From Rahnella inusitata_A (GTDB lineage Bacteria; Pseudomonadota; Gammaproteobacteria; Enterobacterales; Enterobacteriaceae): a stretch of 64,000 bases of DNA. Positions within the stretch are counted from its first letter, which is position 1; every line of letters starts with the position of its first letter. Positions 1 through 7,660 of this stretch are shown piece after piece. The position numbers and the translations under genes are program-made. The stretch covers positions 1-64,000 of the forward strand of contig NZ_CBCPJJ010000028.1 of assembly GCF_965118895.1 (NCBI RefSeq), in the 5' to 3' direction. Below the pieces are notes generated by a model. The model was not told where the DNA came from, ran no database searches, and saw only the letters and a list, made by a program, of their open reading frames with translations.

Positions 1-1
1 G

Positions 2-84
2 AGGGATTCCGCGAAGCTTACCGGCTTGCCGGTTAGCGCAGTCGGGCTCGACAACCGGCCGCAGGTCGGGAGCCGAAGGGGGCC
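2..84. repeat. 83-bp hairpin repeat, copy 1
   Basis: This 83-bp block recurs at 2623-2705 with only about three differences. It contains a perfect stem with a CTTG loop (ACCGG-CTTG-CCGGT, 20-33) followed by a larger GC-rich inverted structure. It lies in the non-coding part of the presumed leading region and may continue the upstream region of a gene to the left of the window. Function is inferred only: a folded single-stranded promoter or priming site is one possibility. Confidence 0.75.
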
Positions 85-350
85 ATGCCCTGGGGGGAAT
101 TTGTCTTGGAGAAAATGATCAGGAGACGTTCGGAGAGTGATAACAACAACAGAATGACGCACAGCAGCTGCACAACGAAGAATATAGAATGCCCGGAGAG
201 GAAGAGACAGTAAGGGAAGAGAGAGACAAGCCCCCGACACATACCGGGGAAGAGGGGCGGCGCAGCCGCCGCCTGTCTCAGGAACTGGCGGGCGTAGCCC
301 GCTGGGGTGTTTTAAGCGCGGCAAAAGTCAGGGAGCGCCCCCCTGCCCAC
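85..350. other. non-coding, purine-rich
   Basis: No convincing gene is seen here. The plus strand is rich in G and A, with short inverted repeats near 255-320. The stretch lies between the first hairpin repeat and the end of mqsA. Confidence 0.5.
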
Positions 351-752
351 TTATGCCTGATTGCGCACTTCATCCAATAACTCGGGATGGTGATCGAGTA
401 CGCGCAGGAGTTTGATAATAGAAGGGTGTGGCTGTGCCTTACCCTTTTCATAACGCGAAAAGGCATTCACGCCCCCGCCAAAAATCTCGCTGGCCTCTTT
501 CTGCGTGAGTTCAAGTTTTTTACGCACCTGAATGATGTACTCAGGTTCGATGGTTTCCGCGATGACTTTGGCCTTAAATGACTTCACCTTTGCCATGTAG
601 GCCATAGACTGCTCACGATCCATCACGACTTCACCACACGCCGGACAGTGGTCACCTTCTGCCTCGATAACTGTTTTACGGCCACGGAATGAGTAAGGGA
701 CTTTTTTGATACCAAACTCAAGTTCTGCACCGCCACAAACGGAACATTTCAT
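351..752 (-). CDS. mqsA: MqsA-type antitoxin
   Basis: This 133-residue protein is the antitoxin and autorepressor of an MqsRA module. The N-terminal zinc domain has the two cysteine pairs C3/C6 and C36/C39. The C-terminal helix-turn-helix contains the segment LTQKEASEIFGGGVNAFSRY, which is almost identical to E. coli MqsA, and the length is normal (E. coli 131). It follows mqsR with one base between them, the usual toxin-first order. Two perfect MqsA-type palindromes lie in front of the operon at 1087-1130. In this family the antitoxin binds the RNase through its N-domain and represses the operon through its C-domain. The location inside the leading region suggests a plasmid-maintenance role. 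Confidence 0.95.
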   Translation of the reverse strand: MKCSVCGGAELEFGIKKVPYSFRGRKTVIEAEGDHCPACGEVVMDREQSMAYMAKVKSFKAKVIAETIEPEYIIQVRKKLELTQKEASEIFGGGVNAFSRYEKGKAQPHPSIIKLLRVLDHHPELLDEVRNQA

Positions 753-753
753 A

Positions 754-1050
754 TTACTTCTCCTTGAATGAGACGATCAAAACACCGTTACTGACCGTTA
801 GTTTTAGATATACGTCACCACACGACAACTTCGGGCGGTATACGTCCTGCCAGACAGTATGATCATTATAGGTGGTCATACTTTTAAAAAAATCAGCTGC
901 CGTTAATCCCAGGATCGCACTGCACATATCATCAAATGTCAGCCCTAAATCATCCGCGCCGTTGAGCGCCGTATTGGTGGCTTTCACCTTCCCTGCTGCA
1001 ACAAGTCCCTGAACGATATGAAGGCGCGTATGTGGAGTTCTCTTTTCCAT
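754..1050 (-). CDS. mqsR: MqsR-type mRNA interferase toxin
   Basis: This toxin of about 98 residues belongs to the RelE/YoeB-fold MqsR family, which cuts mRNA mainly at GCU/GCA in the characterised enzyme. It matches E. coli MqsR throughout, including MEKRTPHTRL at the N-terminus, the KSMTTYNDHTVWQDVYRP core and the ending LIVSFKEK. The open frame extends upstream to a GTG at 1056, but I chose the ATG at 1050 because it reproduces the family N-terminus. mqsA follows immediately. Confidence 0.95.
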   Translation of the reverse strand: MEKRTPHTRLHIVQGLVAAGKVKATNTALNGADDLGLTFDDMCSAILGLTAADFFKSMTTYNDHTVWQDVYRPKLSCGDVYLKLTVSNGVLIVSFKEK

Positions 1051-1086
1051 GTTCACTCGGATTATTGGTTTTTGAGAGGTAATTAT

Positions 1087-1130
1087 AACCTCAAAGGTTA
1101 GTTTAGACTACAAATATAACCTTTGAGGTT
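1087..1130 (-). promoter_or_regulatory. two MqsA operators upstream of mqsRA
   Basis: AACCTCAAAGGTT (1087-1099) and AACCTTTGAGGTT (1118-1130) are two palindromes of the form AACCT-N3-AGGTT, the known MqsA recognition pattern. They are 31 bp apart centre to centre and directly upstream of mqsR, as in the autoregulated E. coli operon. Confidence 0.92.
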
Positions 1131-1144
1131 AGTTTCAGGTGACA

Positions 1145-1603
1145 CTATCCCCAGCGTGGTTCGACGTGGTTCGCCTTCATTGCATTTATACGCCGCACGG
1201 CTAACAGAGCCATCATCTCGCATTCTGCGAGTGATTCGGCATCATGCAGTGGCTGCACGCCCGCAAAATCTGACGACTCGGCAACGCGGGAATACAGCGA
1301 AAATGCGTGAACCCGCTCAGGCTCCGTTATGCTTTCTTCTAACGTGAATGTTTCTACATACTCGCCGTCATCGTAGATGGGGGCGATCTCCAGCTCGATG
1401 GAATAAATATGGTCATCGCCTAACACCGAATTGGTCTGGCAATTCCAGCCAACGGTGGGGTCGGCGGATAACTCGTCGATCACCTCCTGTAAAAATTGCA
1501 ATGCCTCAACGGTCTTAAGCAGGTTTTGCAGGTACTGCGCCGCATGGTTGCTGTAATACGCCACGTCCACCACGCCGAGGGGAACCACGTTCATCGCGTT
1601 CAC
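1145..1603 (-). CDS. uncharacterised plasmid protein, 152 aa
   Basis: I do not recognise the family. The protein is acidic with no signal peptide or membrane segment. It contains the segment NSVLGDDHIYSIELEIAPIY and ends in a basic stretch. It is the last of three tightly packed minus-strand genes: its start overlaps the stop of the preceding gene by 4 bp, indicating translational coupling. Its place between mqsRA and ardA, in a region with leading-region features, makes an anti-defence or establishment role conceivable. That is guilt by association only. Confidence 0.7.
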   Translation of the reverse strand: MNAMNVVPLGVVDVAYYSNHAAQYLQNLLKTVEALQFLQEVIDELSADPTVGWNCQTNSVLGDDHIYSIELEIAPIYDDGEYVETFTLEESITEPERVHAFSLYSRVAESSDFAGVQPLHDAESLAECEMMALLAVRRINAMKANHVEPRWG

Positions 1604-1905
1604 TGTCCGGCCTCCGCTAACAACGTGCGGTCGAGGACATAGGTAAAATGGTCAAAATAATCACAGGCCATCACCGGTCGTCCGTTAACAAACCAGACCA
1701 GAATCCACGAAAGAGATTCTTCGCACCTGTACATCTCGGCCTGTGCGCCCGCCGGTAAGAGTCTCGGCTCGAATTTTTGGAAGAATGCCCCGTAGCAGAG
1801 GATGTGATAAACCAGATCGCCAAGCTGGGCAGGCGTACAGGTTACGGCCCCCGCTGCGGGGGCCTCAGTGCTGATATTTTGGTTAGAATTTACCGGTGTA
1901 TTCAT
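1600..1905 (-). CDS. uncharacterised plasmid protein, 101 aa
   Basis: The family is unknown to me. The N-terminal 25 residues are low in complexity (Asn, Ala, Thr). The rest looks like a small globular domain with several tryptophans and aromatics (SLSWILVWFVNGRPVMACDY). It is the middle gene of the 1145-2150 operon, starting two bases after the upstream gene ends and overlapping the downstream gene by 4 bp. There is no signal peptide. The strict coupling suggests the three products work together. Confidence 0.65.
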   Translation of the reverse strand: MNTPVNSNQNISTEAPAAGAVTCTPAQLGDLVYHILCYGAFFQKFEPRLLPAGAQAEMYRCEESLSWILVWFVNGRPVMACDYFDHFTYVLDRTLLAEAGQ

Positions 1906-1907
1906 GA

Positions 1908-2150
1908 TTAATTCCCCGCCGTCTGGTTTTTTACGCCGTAGCTTTTGATGTAACGGTTAAGCCAAAATCCTGCACCGGCCTCGAAATTCCACCCACGCCA
2001 CACCATCTCGCCCCCCTCGCGCACGACAAGACGAAAATCTTTCCCGTTATCGTCTTCAATCGCAACGTTACTGTACTGAGACGCGACGGCGGTTGCCTGT
2101 TCGCGGGTAAACTCACCCTCCTCCGGTAATACACATTCCTGATCGCACAT
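1908..2150 (-). CDS. uncharacterised plasmid protein, about 80 aa
   Basis: This is a small acidic protein starting MCDQECVLPEEG, with a compact segment rich in Trp and Gly toward the C-terminus (MVWRGWNFEAGAGFWLNRY). I chose the ATG at 2150 because AGGAAAGG lies about 4-10 bases upstream. An in-frame start at 2186 would add 12 residues but lacks such a site. It is the first gene of the three-gene operon, and the long non-coding block 2151-2966 lies directly upstream of it. Confidence 0.65.
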   Translation of the reverse strand: MCDQECVLPEEGEFTREQATAVASQYSNVAIEDDNGKDFRLVVREGGEMVWRGWNFEAGAGFWLNRYIKSYGVKNQTAGN

Positions 2151-2966
2151 AAGCCTTTCCTTTTCGTTTGGGGTTACACACATCACCCGTTGAGTTTCTC
2201 TTGTCGCGGTTTTGACGTTTGCGGGAACCTGCTGTTTGGTCCCTTCTGGTATGCCATCACCCGTTTGAGACCCCTCGCCGCAAGGGCGTAAACGACACCG
2301 ACTGACGAAGATGACCAGGGCGAGCGGATAATTTTTGGAGGACTAACGAAGTGGCCGAGAAAAATTCTCAGCGAGTGTATTTACCCTGGACAGCGAGGAG
2401 GACTGTGTCGGTATCAGCCCAGGCGAAGGGACTTAAACGGAAAGAGGATGCCGGAGTACCAATGAGCGGGGATCCGCCGCAACGCCGGAGCGCGACAGCG
2501 AAACGGGGGTGCGCCGAAAAGTGCCGGCGGTACTATCGCCGGTACGGTTAGCGCGCTGGCGTAAGCCAGCTGCATGTGTTGACGTGCTCCATCAGACCCT
2601 AGCCGTCAGGTCGGAACCCCGCAGGGATTCCGCGAAGCTTACCGGCTTGCCGGTTAGCGCAGTCGGGCTCGACGACCGGCCGCAGGCCGCGAGCCGAAGG
2701 GGGCCGGAGTAGGATTTTGGGTCATGTCTTTAATCAGCATCGAGAAGTTCGGACATCGAAAAATCGGCACCGAAGCCGCATGCAAGATATTGGCGTTCAG
2801 TGAATGATTTGACCGGCCCGCGACCGTCCATTGTTATCTTCCAATCCATTACAGCGATAGCGGAGACGCGCGGCGCCGAAGGCGCAGAGCGGTCTGCTAT
2901 CGCCAGGCGAAGCCAGAAAGGGGTTTTAGCGCGATAACAGGCGGCTCCCCGCCCGTTTCTTACCGC
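2151..2966. other. long hairpin-rich non-coding block
   Basis: About 800 bases hold no convincing gene. The plus strand shows a dense series of stems: GTGCCGGCG pairing with CGCCGGTAC near 2520-2545, GCTGGC-gtaa-GCCAGC near 2560, ACCGG-CTTG-CCGGT at 2641-2654, and a larger GC-rich structure to about 2700. The block contains the second copy of the 83-bp repeat. It sits upstream of the minus-strand operon 1145-2150, where a single-stranded promoter of the Frpo/ssi kind would be expected in a leading region. Confidence 0.6.
2623..2705. repeat. 83-bp hairpin repeat, copy 2
   Basis: This is a near-identical copy of bases 2-84 in the same orientation, differing at about three positions in the distal stem. 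Two of the changes fall in the GC-rich structure (GGTCGGG against GGCCGCG), which suggests that the fold rather than the exact sequence is kept. Confidence 0.75.
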
Positions 2967-3167
2967 TTACTTATTGAGTTTTTTGATCCCCGCCTGCTGA
3001 ATATAGGCTCCGCCGAGATATACCGCGTTCTGATATTTCAGATAAACACAAATATCGTCCAAAATCTGTGTCGTATTGAGCGGGGATAATCCGGCCTCGC
3101 GGCGGCTCGCGTTAATCAACAATTTATAGTGTTTCAGCGTTTCGCGGGTTTCAGATGTCAGTTTCAT
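2967..3167 (-). CDS. small hypothetical protein, 66 aa
   Basis: This basic 66-residue protein begins MKLTSETRETLKHYKLLINA and appears largely helical. I do not recognise its family. It follows ardA by about 40 bases in the same direction, so it is probably co-transcribed with it. There is no signal peptide or membrane segment. A purine-rich stretch (TAAGGATAAAAAA) precedes the ATG. Confidence 0.55.
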   Translation of the reverse strand: MKLTSETRETLKHYKLLINASRREAGLSPLNTTQILDDICVYLKYQNAVYLGGAYIQQAGIKKLNK

Positions 3168-3209
3168 TTTTTTATCCTTACGGCAGGGTTCCCCCTGCCG
3201 GTGAGTGTG

Positions 3210-3710
3210 TCATTCAGAAAATACGTAGCCGTTTACTAAAACCAGCCCGTTCATGAACAGATCGCGCCCAAAAGCTTCATAATCGAAATAGCTCAGCAGT
3301 GAATCCGGCATATCATTGAGTAAGCCCGTTTCATCGGCATAATTGCGCGCATAGTCTTCCTCACTTTCGGCCTCACCCTGATACGCTTCCTGAAACGCGT
3401 CATAATCACAGGCGTTGAAATACTCGGCCCATTCAACAAACGCCTCCCCCTGCCCTTCCTCCTTTGCCTGCCGGTAGGCATCAATAAACGCCCAGTTCAC
3501 ATGACTTTCCGACGCCAGTCCGGACGGGATCCCTTCCCAGTCCTGAAACATCAGCTCCGGGTCTTCTTCATCGGCGTGCAGCTTGCTGCAAGCTGCCAAA
3601 AAGTCTTGCTCGTCGTCAAACTCGGTCAGATCGAGCCATTTCCCGGCGATGCTGCCGCAGTTGTATTTGTGGTACGTACCGACGTAAACGGCTGGTGTGG
3701 TTGTGCTCAT
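3210..3710 (-). CDS. ardA: antirestriction protein ArdA
   Basis: ArdA proteins are acidic DNA mimics that block type I restriction enzymes and protect the incoming plasmid. This one has 166 residues, the usual length. It shows the family start VYVGTYHKYNCGSIAGKWLDL, a very high Asp/Glu content, and the region VEWAEYFNACDYDAFQEAY that aligns with the antirestriction motif. The start was set at 3710 because GGAGAAAGGCAC immediately precedes it. The longer open frame to 3872 runs into the repeated leader and is not needed. The duplicated leader module 3753-3973 lies upstream. In other plasmids such genes are expressed from the incoming single strand. Confidence 0.95.
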   Translation of the reverse strand: MSTTTPAVYVGTYHKYNCGSIAGKWLDLTEFDDEQDFLAACSKLHADEEDPELMFQDWEGIPSGLASESHVNWAFIDAYRQAKEEGQGEAFVEWAEYFNACDYDAFQEAYQGEAESEEDYARNYADETGLLNDMPDSLLSYFDYEAFGRDLFMNGLVLVNGYVFSE

Positions 3711-3752
3711 GTGCCTTTCTCCGCTGGTTGTGGGATCACAGTTCCGGCTTAC

Positions 3753-3973
3753 GCCGTGCCGACACGACAGACGGGCGGAAAGCGGAGGATGCAGGGGCGC
3801 TACCGGAGGCCGCAGCGCAAACGAAGGAAGGAGGTGGGCTGAACGGCGGGCGAGTGAATATTGAACGAGCACGCGACGGGAAGACCGCCGAGTGTATGAG
3901 TGCGAACGGGTGAGGATAGCGGCGAAGCGAACCCTTGCATACGCAGCGGCCCGTCTACAGTGAAGGCACGGCG
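3753..3973. repeat. leader module, copy A (upstream of ardA)
   Basis: This non-coding block shares a series of conserved boxes with 4616-4783: GCCGTGCCG, GGCGGAAAGCGGA, GATGCAGGGGCG, GGGCTGAA, CCCTTGCA and GTCTACAGTGAAGGCACGGC, in the same order. Spacing between boxes has drifted (221 against 168 bp). Both copies lie just upstream of a minus-strand gene, so the module is probably a promoter or folded leader for early expression. Confidence 0.7.
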
Positions 3974-4115
3974 TTAGCCGTCGCAGCTCAGGCTATCAGG
4001 GGGCGTTTTTAGCCGGGTTGGTGCGCGGTAGCGTGGCAACCCCTGAAAAAGCGGAGTATCACGACATCCTTATCCGCAGTCCAAAACTCCCCCCCGTCGC
4101 CGGCGGGGAAGCGCT
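3974..4115. other. intergenic with inverted repeats
   Basis: A short non-coding stretch with an inverted repeat near 4010-4050 (AGCCGGGTTGG and CGGTAGCGTGGCAACCCC elements). No gene is seen. Confidence 0.4.
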
Positions 4116-4586
4116 TTATTGTTTGGCCAGCTCGGCGGCGTAACGGAGAGAGTCCCAGTTGTAACCAATACTGGCATCGTGATTATCGGTGGCGATCTCC
4201 ATTGCCCGGTGTATTTCCTCCGACGTTAACGTTTCATCTACTTCAAGAAAGTCATCCTCAAGCCAGAATGTCCCGCAACAGAGCGTATCCGCAGGGTACG
4301 CCGACAGCCTGGATATAAAGCCTTCGACCGTCACCTCCCGATGGCTGTAGCCGCTCACTACCGGCGTAAAGATTTCTCCCGCCACGTCACCCCAGCTCCA
4401 ATCCTGCTGATCCGGACAGGGGCGAGTGACGTCCTGGGCGCAGATGCCCGGCACCTTTTGCAATGCCGTCGCGATCTCATCCAGGGTAATGCGATCACCG
4501 CTATCATCTTCACTGCCCAGATAGTAGCCATCCAGGTACAACGCCATCTCGCCGTTATCGAGAATCACTTTTGTGAGTTTGTGCAT
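4116..4586 (-). CDS. acidic hypothetical protein, 156 aa
   Basis: The family is not recognised. The protein is clearly acidic, with many Asp and Glu (SEDDSGDRITLDEIA; WLEDDFLEVDETLTSEEIH), no signal peptide and no membrane segment. It is preceded by a second copy of the leader module found upstream of ardA. That shared control and the acidic character make an anti-restriction or other establishment function a reasonable hypothesis, but no motif proves it. The start at 4586 follows GCGGAGATATTCTG, with GGAG suitably placed. Confidence 0.7.
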   Translation of the reverse strand: MHKLTKVILDNGEMALYLDGYYLGSEDDSGDRITLDEIATALQKVPGICAQDVTRPCPDQQDWSWGDVAGEIFTPVVSGYSHREVTVEGFISRLSAYPADTLCCGTFWLEDDFLEVDETLTSEEIHRAMEIATDNHDASIGYNWDSLRYAAELAKQ

Positions 4587-4615
4587 CAGAATATCTCCGC
4601 TTCAACGGCACCATT

Positions 4616-4783
4616 GCCGTGCCGCCACTAAAGACCGGCGGAAAGCGGAAGATGCAGGGGCGGAACGCAGGCCACAGCGCAGACGTTAACGGGCTGAATG
4701 CACCGTTAACGTTGAGAATGGGCGAGTATCCGGCAACGCGCACCCTTGCAGCTGGAGCGGCCGGTCTACAGTGAAGGCACGGC
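4616..4783. repeat. leader module, copy B (upstream of the 156-aa gene)
   Basis: Second copy of the module described at 3753-3973, in the same orientation and the same position relative to the downstream minus-strand gene. The final box GTCTACAGTGAAGGCACGGC is identical in both. Confidence 0.7.
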
Positions 4784-5678
4784 TTTGGTGCTTTCACACT
4801 TCAGCTACCTGGCTTTGCCCGCATCCTTTGCGGCCCCGGCGTTGCCGGGAAGTGCCGCGTGGCGGTCACGGAATACATTCGGTGCTGTAGAAAACATGCC
4901 CTGCTCTTTGGATATTTTGAGATAGTTCCAAGTAGTCATCGGTGACGACCGTAGTCAGGCTCGACCCACCTGTTGTATGTCTGCAAAATCAAAGATGGGT
5001 CTGGGCAACGTATATAAGAAAGCGACCAGCGACCGACACAAGATGTAGGGAATGGTTGGAACAGCCTGCCCTGCTATCCAATATTTACTGCCGGTCAGGT
5101 CTCGGGTCCATTTTAGGTGAGTCAACTCCATACGTGGCGGGAATTCTGCTGACGATCACTAACCAGTATATGAGTAAAAAAGGGGGGAAAGCGCCTAGGA
5201 AATTAGTTGTGAGTTAATACAATAAACGTTTATATAAACATAAATCTAAACACAGTATTTATTGAAAAGGACTATTTTTGAGTCTGGATTTTCGCGTTAG
5301 AATTTTTAGTATTAGGTGCCGGCGCGTCTAACATGGAAGATACGGTGGTCACTTAACGTTTGTACCTTGTCTTCCTGCCACCAGTTTGCTCACACCTCGT
5401 ATTGGGTCCAAAGATTGTAAATCACAGTAGTTATACCATTTCGCAAAGTATGTCGCCTATTCTGCAAAACCAGTTTCGATATCTCGGAATTTTGCAGTTC
5501 TCTGGCACGAATTTCTTGATGTAGTTTCCTGCAATCGACTATTGCCTAACTTATTAGTTGAAACTTCTAAAAGTATTATGGTGAGACGTGGCAGGAAATT
5601 CACATTACGTGAACTTTATACTGCAACGTTGAAATCAGAGATTTCATTAAGAATCGCTCTAATGCTTGATTCATTTTT

Positions 5679-5692
5679 TTGCGCATGCGCAA
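5679..5692. repeat. TTGCGCATGCGCAA palindrome, site 1
   Basis: Exact 14-bp palindrome, the first of nine in the window. It is paired with site 2, 39 bp away (about four helical turns, same face). Confidence 0.85.
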
Positions 5693-5717
5693 ATATCCAA
5701 ACCACGACACATCTTTT

Positions 5718-5731
5718 TTGCGCATGCGCAA
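5718..5731. repeat. TTGCGCATGCGCAA palindrome, site 2
   Basis: Exact 14-bp palindrome, 39 bp from site 1. This is the only closely spaced pair found. Confidence 0.85.
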
Positions 5732-5751
5732 ATTCTCTAAACCAAAATCAT

Positions 5752-5958
5752 TCAGTACCCAAGAAAAATTAGGACGTCTTTTGCAGGATATTGATTTTTA
5801 CAGATATTTTCTGATTCGCCGAAAAACTCAAACCATTGTTTTGCTGTCAGTAAGTAATGGAGTTTTAGATAGTTAATCACCTCACGACGTGACAAAATTA
5901 GCGGCTGCCCATCATCCCAACACTCCACCTCTTCGTAAACATCTGTGTATTCGTACAT
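5752..5958 (-). CDS. small hypothetical protein, 68 aa
   Basis: An acidic, aromatic-rich small protein beginning MYEYTDVYEEVECWDDGQP. I chose the ATG at 5958, with TGGGGAAAACA in front. A TTG at 5970 would add four residues. The TGATAC-type operator at 5990-6007 lies only about 30 bases upstream, so this gene is probably part of that regulon. No family recognised. Confidence 0.55.
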   Translation of the reverse strand: MYEYTDVYEEVECWDDGQPLILSRREVINYLKLHYLLTAKQWFEFFGESENICKNQYPAKDVLIFLGY

Positions 5959-5981
5959 TGTTTTCCCCAAAAATTCACCAA

Positions 5982-6015
5982 CCTTATTATGATACTATTT
6001 TGTATCATAATAAGG
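5982..6015. promoter_or_regulatory. TGATAC-N6-GTATCA operator within a 14-bp-arm inverted repeat
   Basis: A perfect inverted repeat with 14-bp arms (CCTTATTATGATAC and its complement) around TATTTT. The core 5990-6007 matches the operator family at 19974, 21891, 33693, 44543 and 48506. A T-run follows on the plus strand, so it could also act as a terminator in that direction. Confidence 0.75.
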
Positions 6016-6071
6016 TTTTTTTTTAAATCATCACCTTGATCTAATCCTTCCTGTGGCGACTGAATGAACCT

Positions 6072-6503
6072 TTAGCTTGCCATATCCAACTGTAAAGCCA
6101 TTGCAAACTTCGACGTGCTCATCCATAGGTCCAATAGTCCAGGACTTTGTACTGCATTGGGGTAGTTGATGAGGCAATTGATCACCGCCTCTTCAATCGT
6201 ATCGTATTCGCATTCACACAACGCTCCGGCATCCTGGTAGTAATGCGTGTTACGGATAGCATGAGCAGATTGCTTGGGATTAGGTGCAAATACAAATAGG
6301 CGTCTACCCGTGGCGAGCTCTAATCCATTGGTGCTTATATAGGTATTGATATGAGCTGATATCTGCTGACAATTCCACATATATATTTCATTATCTATAT
6401 TATCAATATTTAAATTATTTGATTTGAAAGAAGTGACAAAAGAACCAAATGACCCTAATACGTTATCTCTGAATACTTCAGACAAGTAATCGAACTGCTC
6501 CAT
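6072..6503 (-). CDS. hypothetical protein, 143 aa
   Basis: A soluble protein with no recognised family. It has an Asn/Asp-rich segment near residues 28-40 and a Cys pair (ALCECEY) in the middle. AGGATAATAAA precedes the ATG. The 145-bp gap to the divergent higB-like gene contains a TTCACA-N3-TGTGAA palindrome that may serve one or both genes. Confidence 0.65.
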   Translation of the reverse strand: MEQFDYLSEVFRDNVLGSFGSFVTSFKSNNLNIDNIDNEIYMWNCQQISAHINTYISTNGLELATGRRLFVFAPNPKQSAHAIRNTHYYQDAGALCECEYDTIEEAVINCLINYPNAVQSPGLLDLWMSTSKFAMALQLDMAS

Positions 6504-6568
6504 TTTATTATCCTATTAATTTTAACCAGCGATTAATAGTATCACATACGATTACTATTACTTATAAA

Positions 6569-6583
6569 TTCACAAATTGTGAA
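6569..6583. promoter_or_regulatory. TTCACA-N3-TGTGAA palindrome, site 1
   Basis: TTCACAAATTGTGAA lies between the divergent 143-aa gene and the higBA pair. The same 15-bp pattern (central AAT replaced by TTT) recurs at 8626-8640. HigA-type antitoxins autoregulate, so a HigA operator is a natural guess. Confidence 0.6.
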
Positions 6584-6647
6584 ATTTATTTTTTATTGTT
6601 TCAGTTCTGTGTTATACCTATCAGTATTAAACGACTAGGGAATTCAT

Positions 6648-6926
6648 ATGATTATACTATCAACCCTTACATTTACTGAATCTTATCAATCACATATAAA
6701 ACAAAGGGCCGCGATATCGGCTACTTTTCAGCTACTTAAACGGATGAGGAAGGTATGTTCACCAGCAGTTCTGCAACAGGTCTTTCCTGGTTGTCAGTTG
6801 TACGACAAAGATACCTCAACTTGGTTGCTTCCTTTTTCCCAAAACTTAATTATTCTCACAGCACAAATAGATTTCGAGAACGAAGTTTTGATCGCCAAAA
6901 AAATTGAAGTGAAGAAGGTTGCATGA
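6648..6926 (+). CDS. higB: HigB-like toxin (RelE superfamily)
   Basis: A 92-residue protein with the compact layout of the HigB/YgjN branch of RelE-type mRNA interferases: an N-terminal helical part, then a VFPGCQLYDKDTSTWLLPF strand region and LIILTAQIDFENEVLIAKKI. Sequence identity to E. coli HigB is low, so the call rests on length, the conserved pattern around VFP and the partner gene. AGGGAATTCAT precedes the ATG. The stop overlaps the antitoxin start by 4 bp (ATGA), giving the toxin-first order typical of HigBA. Confidence 0.72.
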   Translation: MIILSTLTFTESYQSHIKQRAAISATFQLLKRMRKVCSPAVLQQVFPGCQLYDKDTSTWLLPFSQNLIILTAQIDFENEVLIAKKIEVKKVA

Positions 6927-7351
6927 ATACAGAAATCATACAAAAGCTAATTAATAGTCTGGTCACTGAATTACCTTGGCTTATGGGAATAAAAGATAAC
7001 ATCCAATACTCTGAAGCCCTGGAACTGGCTTCAAAACTGATTGGTGAAAAGGGCGACCATAGAATCCTACTCAAACTGGTATCTCAGTCCATTGTCGATT
7101 ATGAAAAGCAATTGGCAGAAGTTATCCTATTTAATGCTGAGACAGGTGAGATGACCAGCGGCGTTCCGGCATTAAAAGTTTTAATGCAACACTATGGATT
7201 GAAAGCTGCTGATCTCCGGGAGGAGCTTGGTGTTGCATCGTTAGTTTCCCAGATTCTGAGTGGACAGCGCGCTCTGACTATCCCACATATCAAAAACTTA
7301 TCTCAACGCTTTAAAGTTGATCCCATATTTTTCCTCGACCGTGGCCGTTAA
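6923..7351 (+). CDS. higA: HigA-like antitoxin, HTH domain
   Basis: A 142-residue protein with a C-terminal Xre-type helix-turn-helix (about residues 85-140). It contains VLMQHYGLKAADLREELG and VSQILSGQRALTIPHIKNLSQRF, clearly related to E. coli HigA (YgjM). The N-terminal part has the helical pattern IQYSEALELASKLI seen in that family. It is coupled to higB and followed by a strong hairpin at 7356-7400. It is expected to neutralise the toxin and repress its own promoter. Confidence 0.85.
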   Translation: MNTEIIQKLINSLVTELPWLMGIKDNIQYSEALELASKLIGEKGDHRILLKLVSQSIVDYEKQLAEVILFNAETGEMTSGVPALKVLMQHYGLKAADLREELGVASLVSQILSGQRALTIPHIKNLSQRFKVDPIFFLDRGR

Positions 7352-7355
7352 ACAT

Positions 7356-7425
7356 AACCCTGGAGCCGCCAAGAAATCCTTTCTTAGCGGCCCCAGGGTT
7401 GGACAAGCCAACGGCGCGTCAGCAT
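7356..7425 (+). repeat. structured element, copy 1
   Basis: A long imperfect hairpin (7356-7400, arms AACCCTGG and CCAGGGTT with inner pairing) is followed directly by GGACAAGCCAACGGCGCGTC and AGCAT. The same arrangement, with a different hairpin but a near-identical 29-base tail, occurs at 21431-21499. Each copy follows the last plus-strand gene of a cassette, so it may be a terminator-linked recombination or processing element. Function unknown. Confidence 0.65.
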
Positions 7426-7608
7426 CCCCAGACACCATAGCTATGTACTTCATATGTGGTGGTTTGATGGAGAAACAGGCAGTCATGTACGATGTGAACT
7501 GAGCTCACAAAAGCAATCCAGCAACCTGATAGAGGGAAGGGCGCAAAGAGGGAAGCAAGAGAAGGGTGCTGATCCTAAAACTTACTGATCTTACGTCGTT
7601 AGATATCA

Positions 7609-7632
7609 AAAAAAACGGCCCGCTACGGGCCG
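7609..7632 (-). terminator. rho-independent terminator of the 7661-7996 gene
   Basis: Read on the minus strand this is CGGCCCG-tag-CGGGCCG followed by a run of T. It lies about 30 bases after the stop of the FxLYD-like gene. Confidence 0.85.
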
Positions 7633-7660
7633 AATTCTTTCTTATATCTGACTACCAGAG

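Larger units (their letters stand above)
4784..5751. other. non-coding stretch between leading region and next genes
   Basis: No supported gene. Two open frames (4942-5217, 5542-5772) have no recognisable content. The right end carries two copies of the 14-bp palindrome TTGCGCATGCGCAA, 39 bp apart. Base composition becomes AT-rich after about 5220, marking a change of DNA segment. Confidence 0.5.

Noticed and set aside
2351..2712. Two overlapping frames in the leading-region non-coding block
   Set aside because: They run through hairpin repeats and show no protein-like pattern.
4942..5217. 91-codon frame on the plus strand
   Set aside because: No ribosome site, no recognisable domain and odd composition; lies in a composition boundary region.
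5542..5772. 76-codon frame on the plus strand
   Set aside because: Its second half only reads through two copies of the 14-bp palindrome (FCACAN twice) and there is no good start signal.
7393..7425. Similarity of GTTGGAC in the structured element to the GTTRRRY core of integron attC sites
   Set aside because: The opposite core box RYYYAAC is not present in either copy and no integrase is near.
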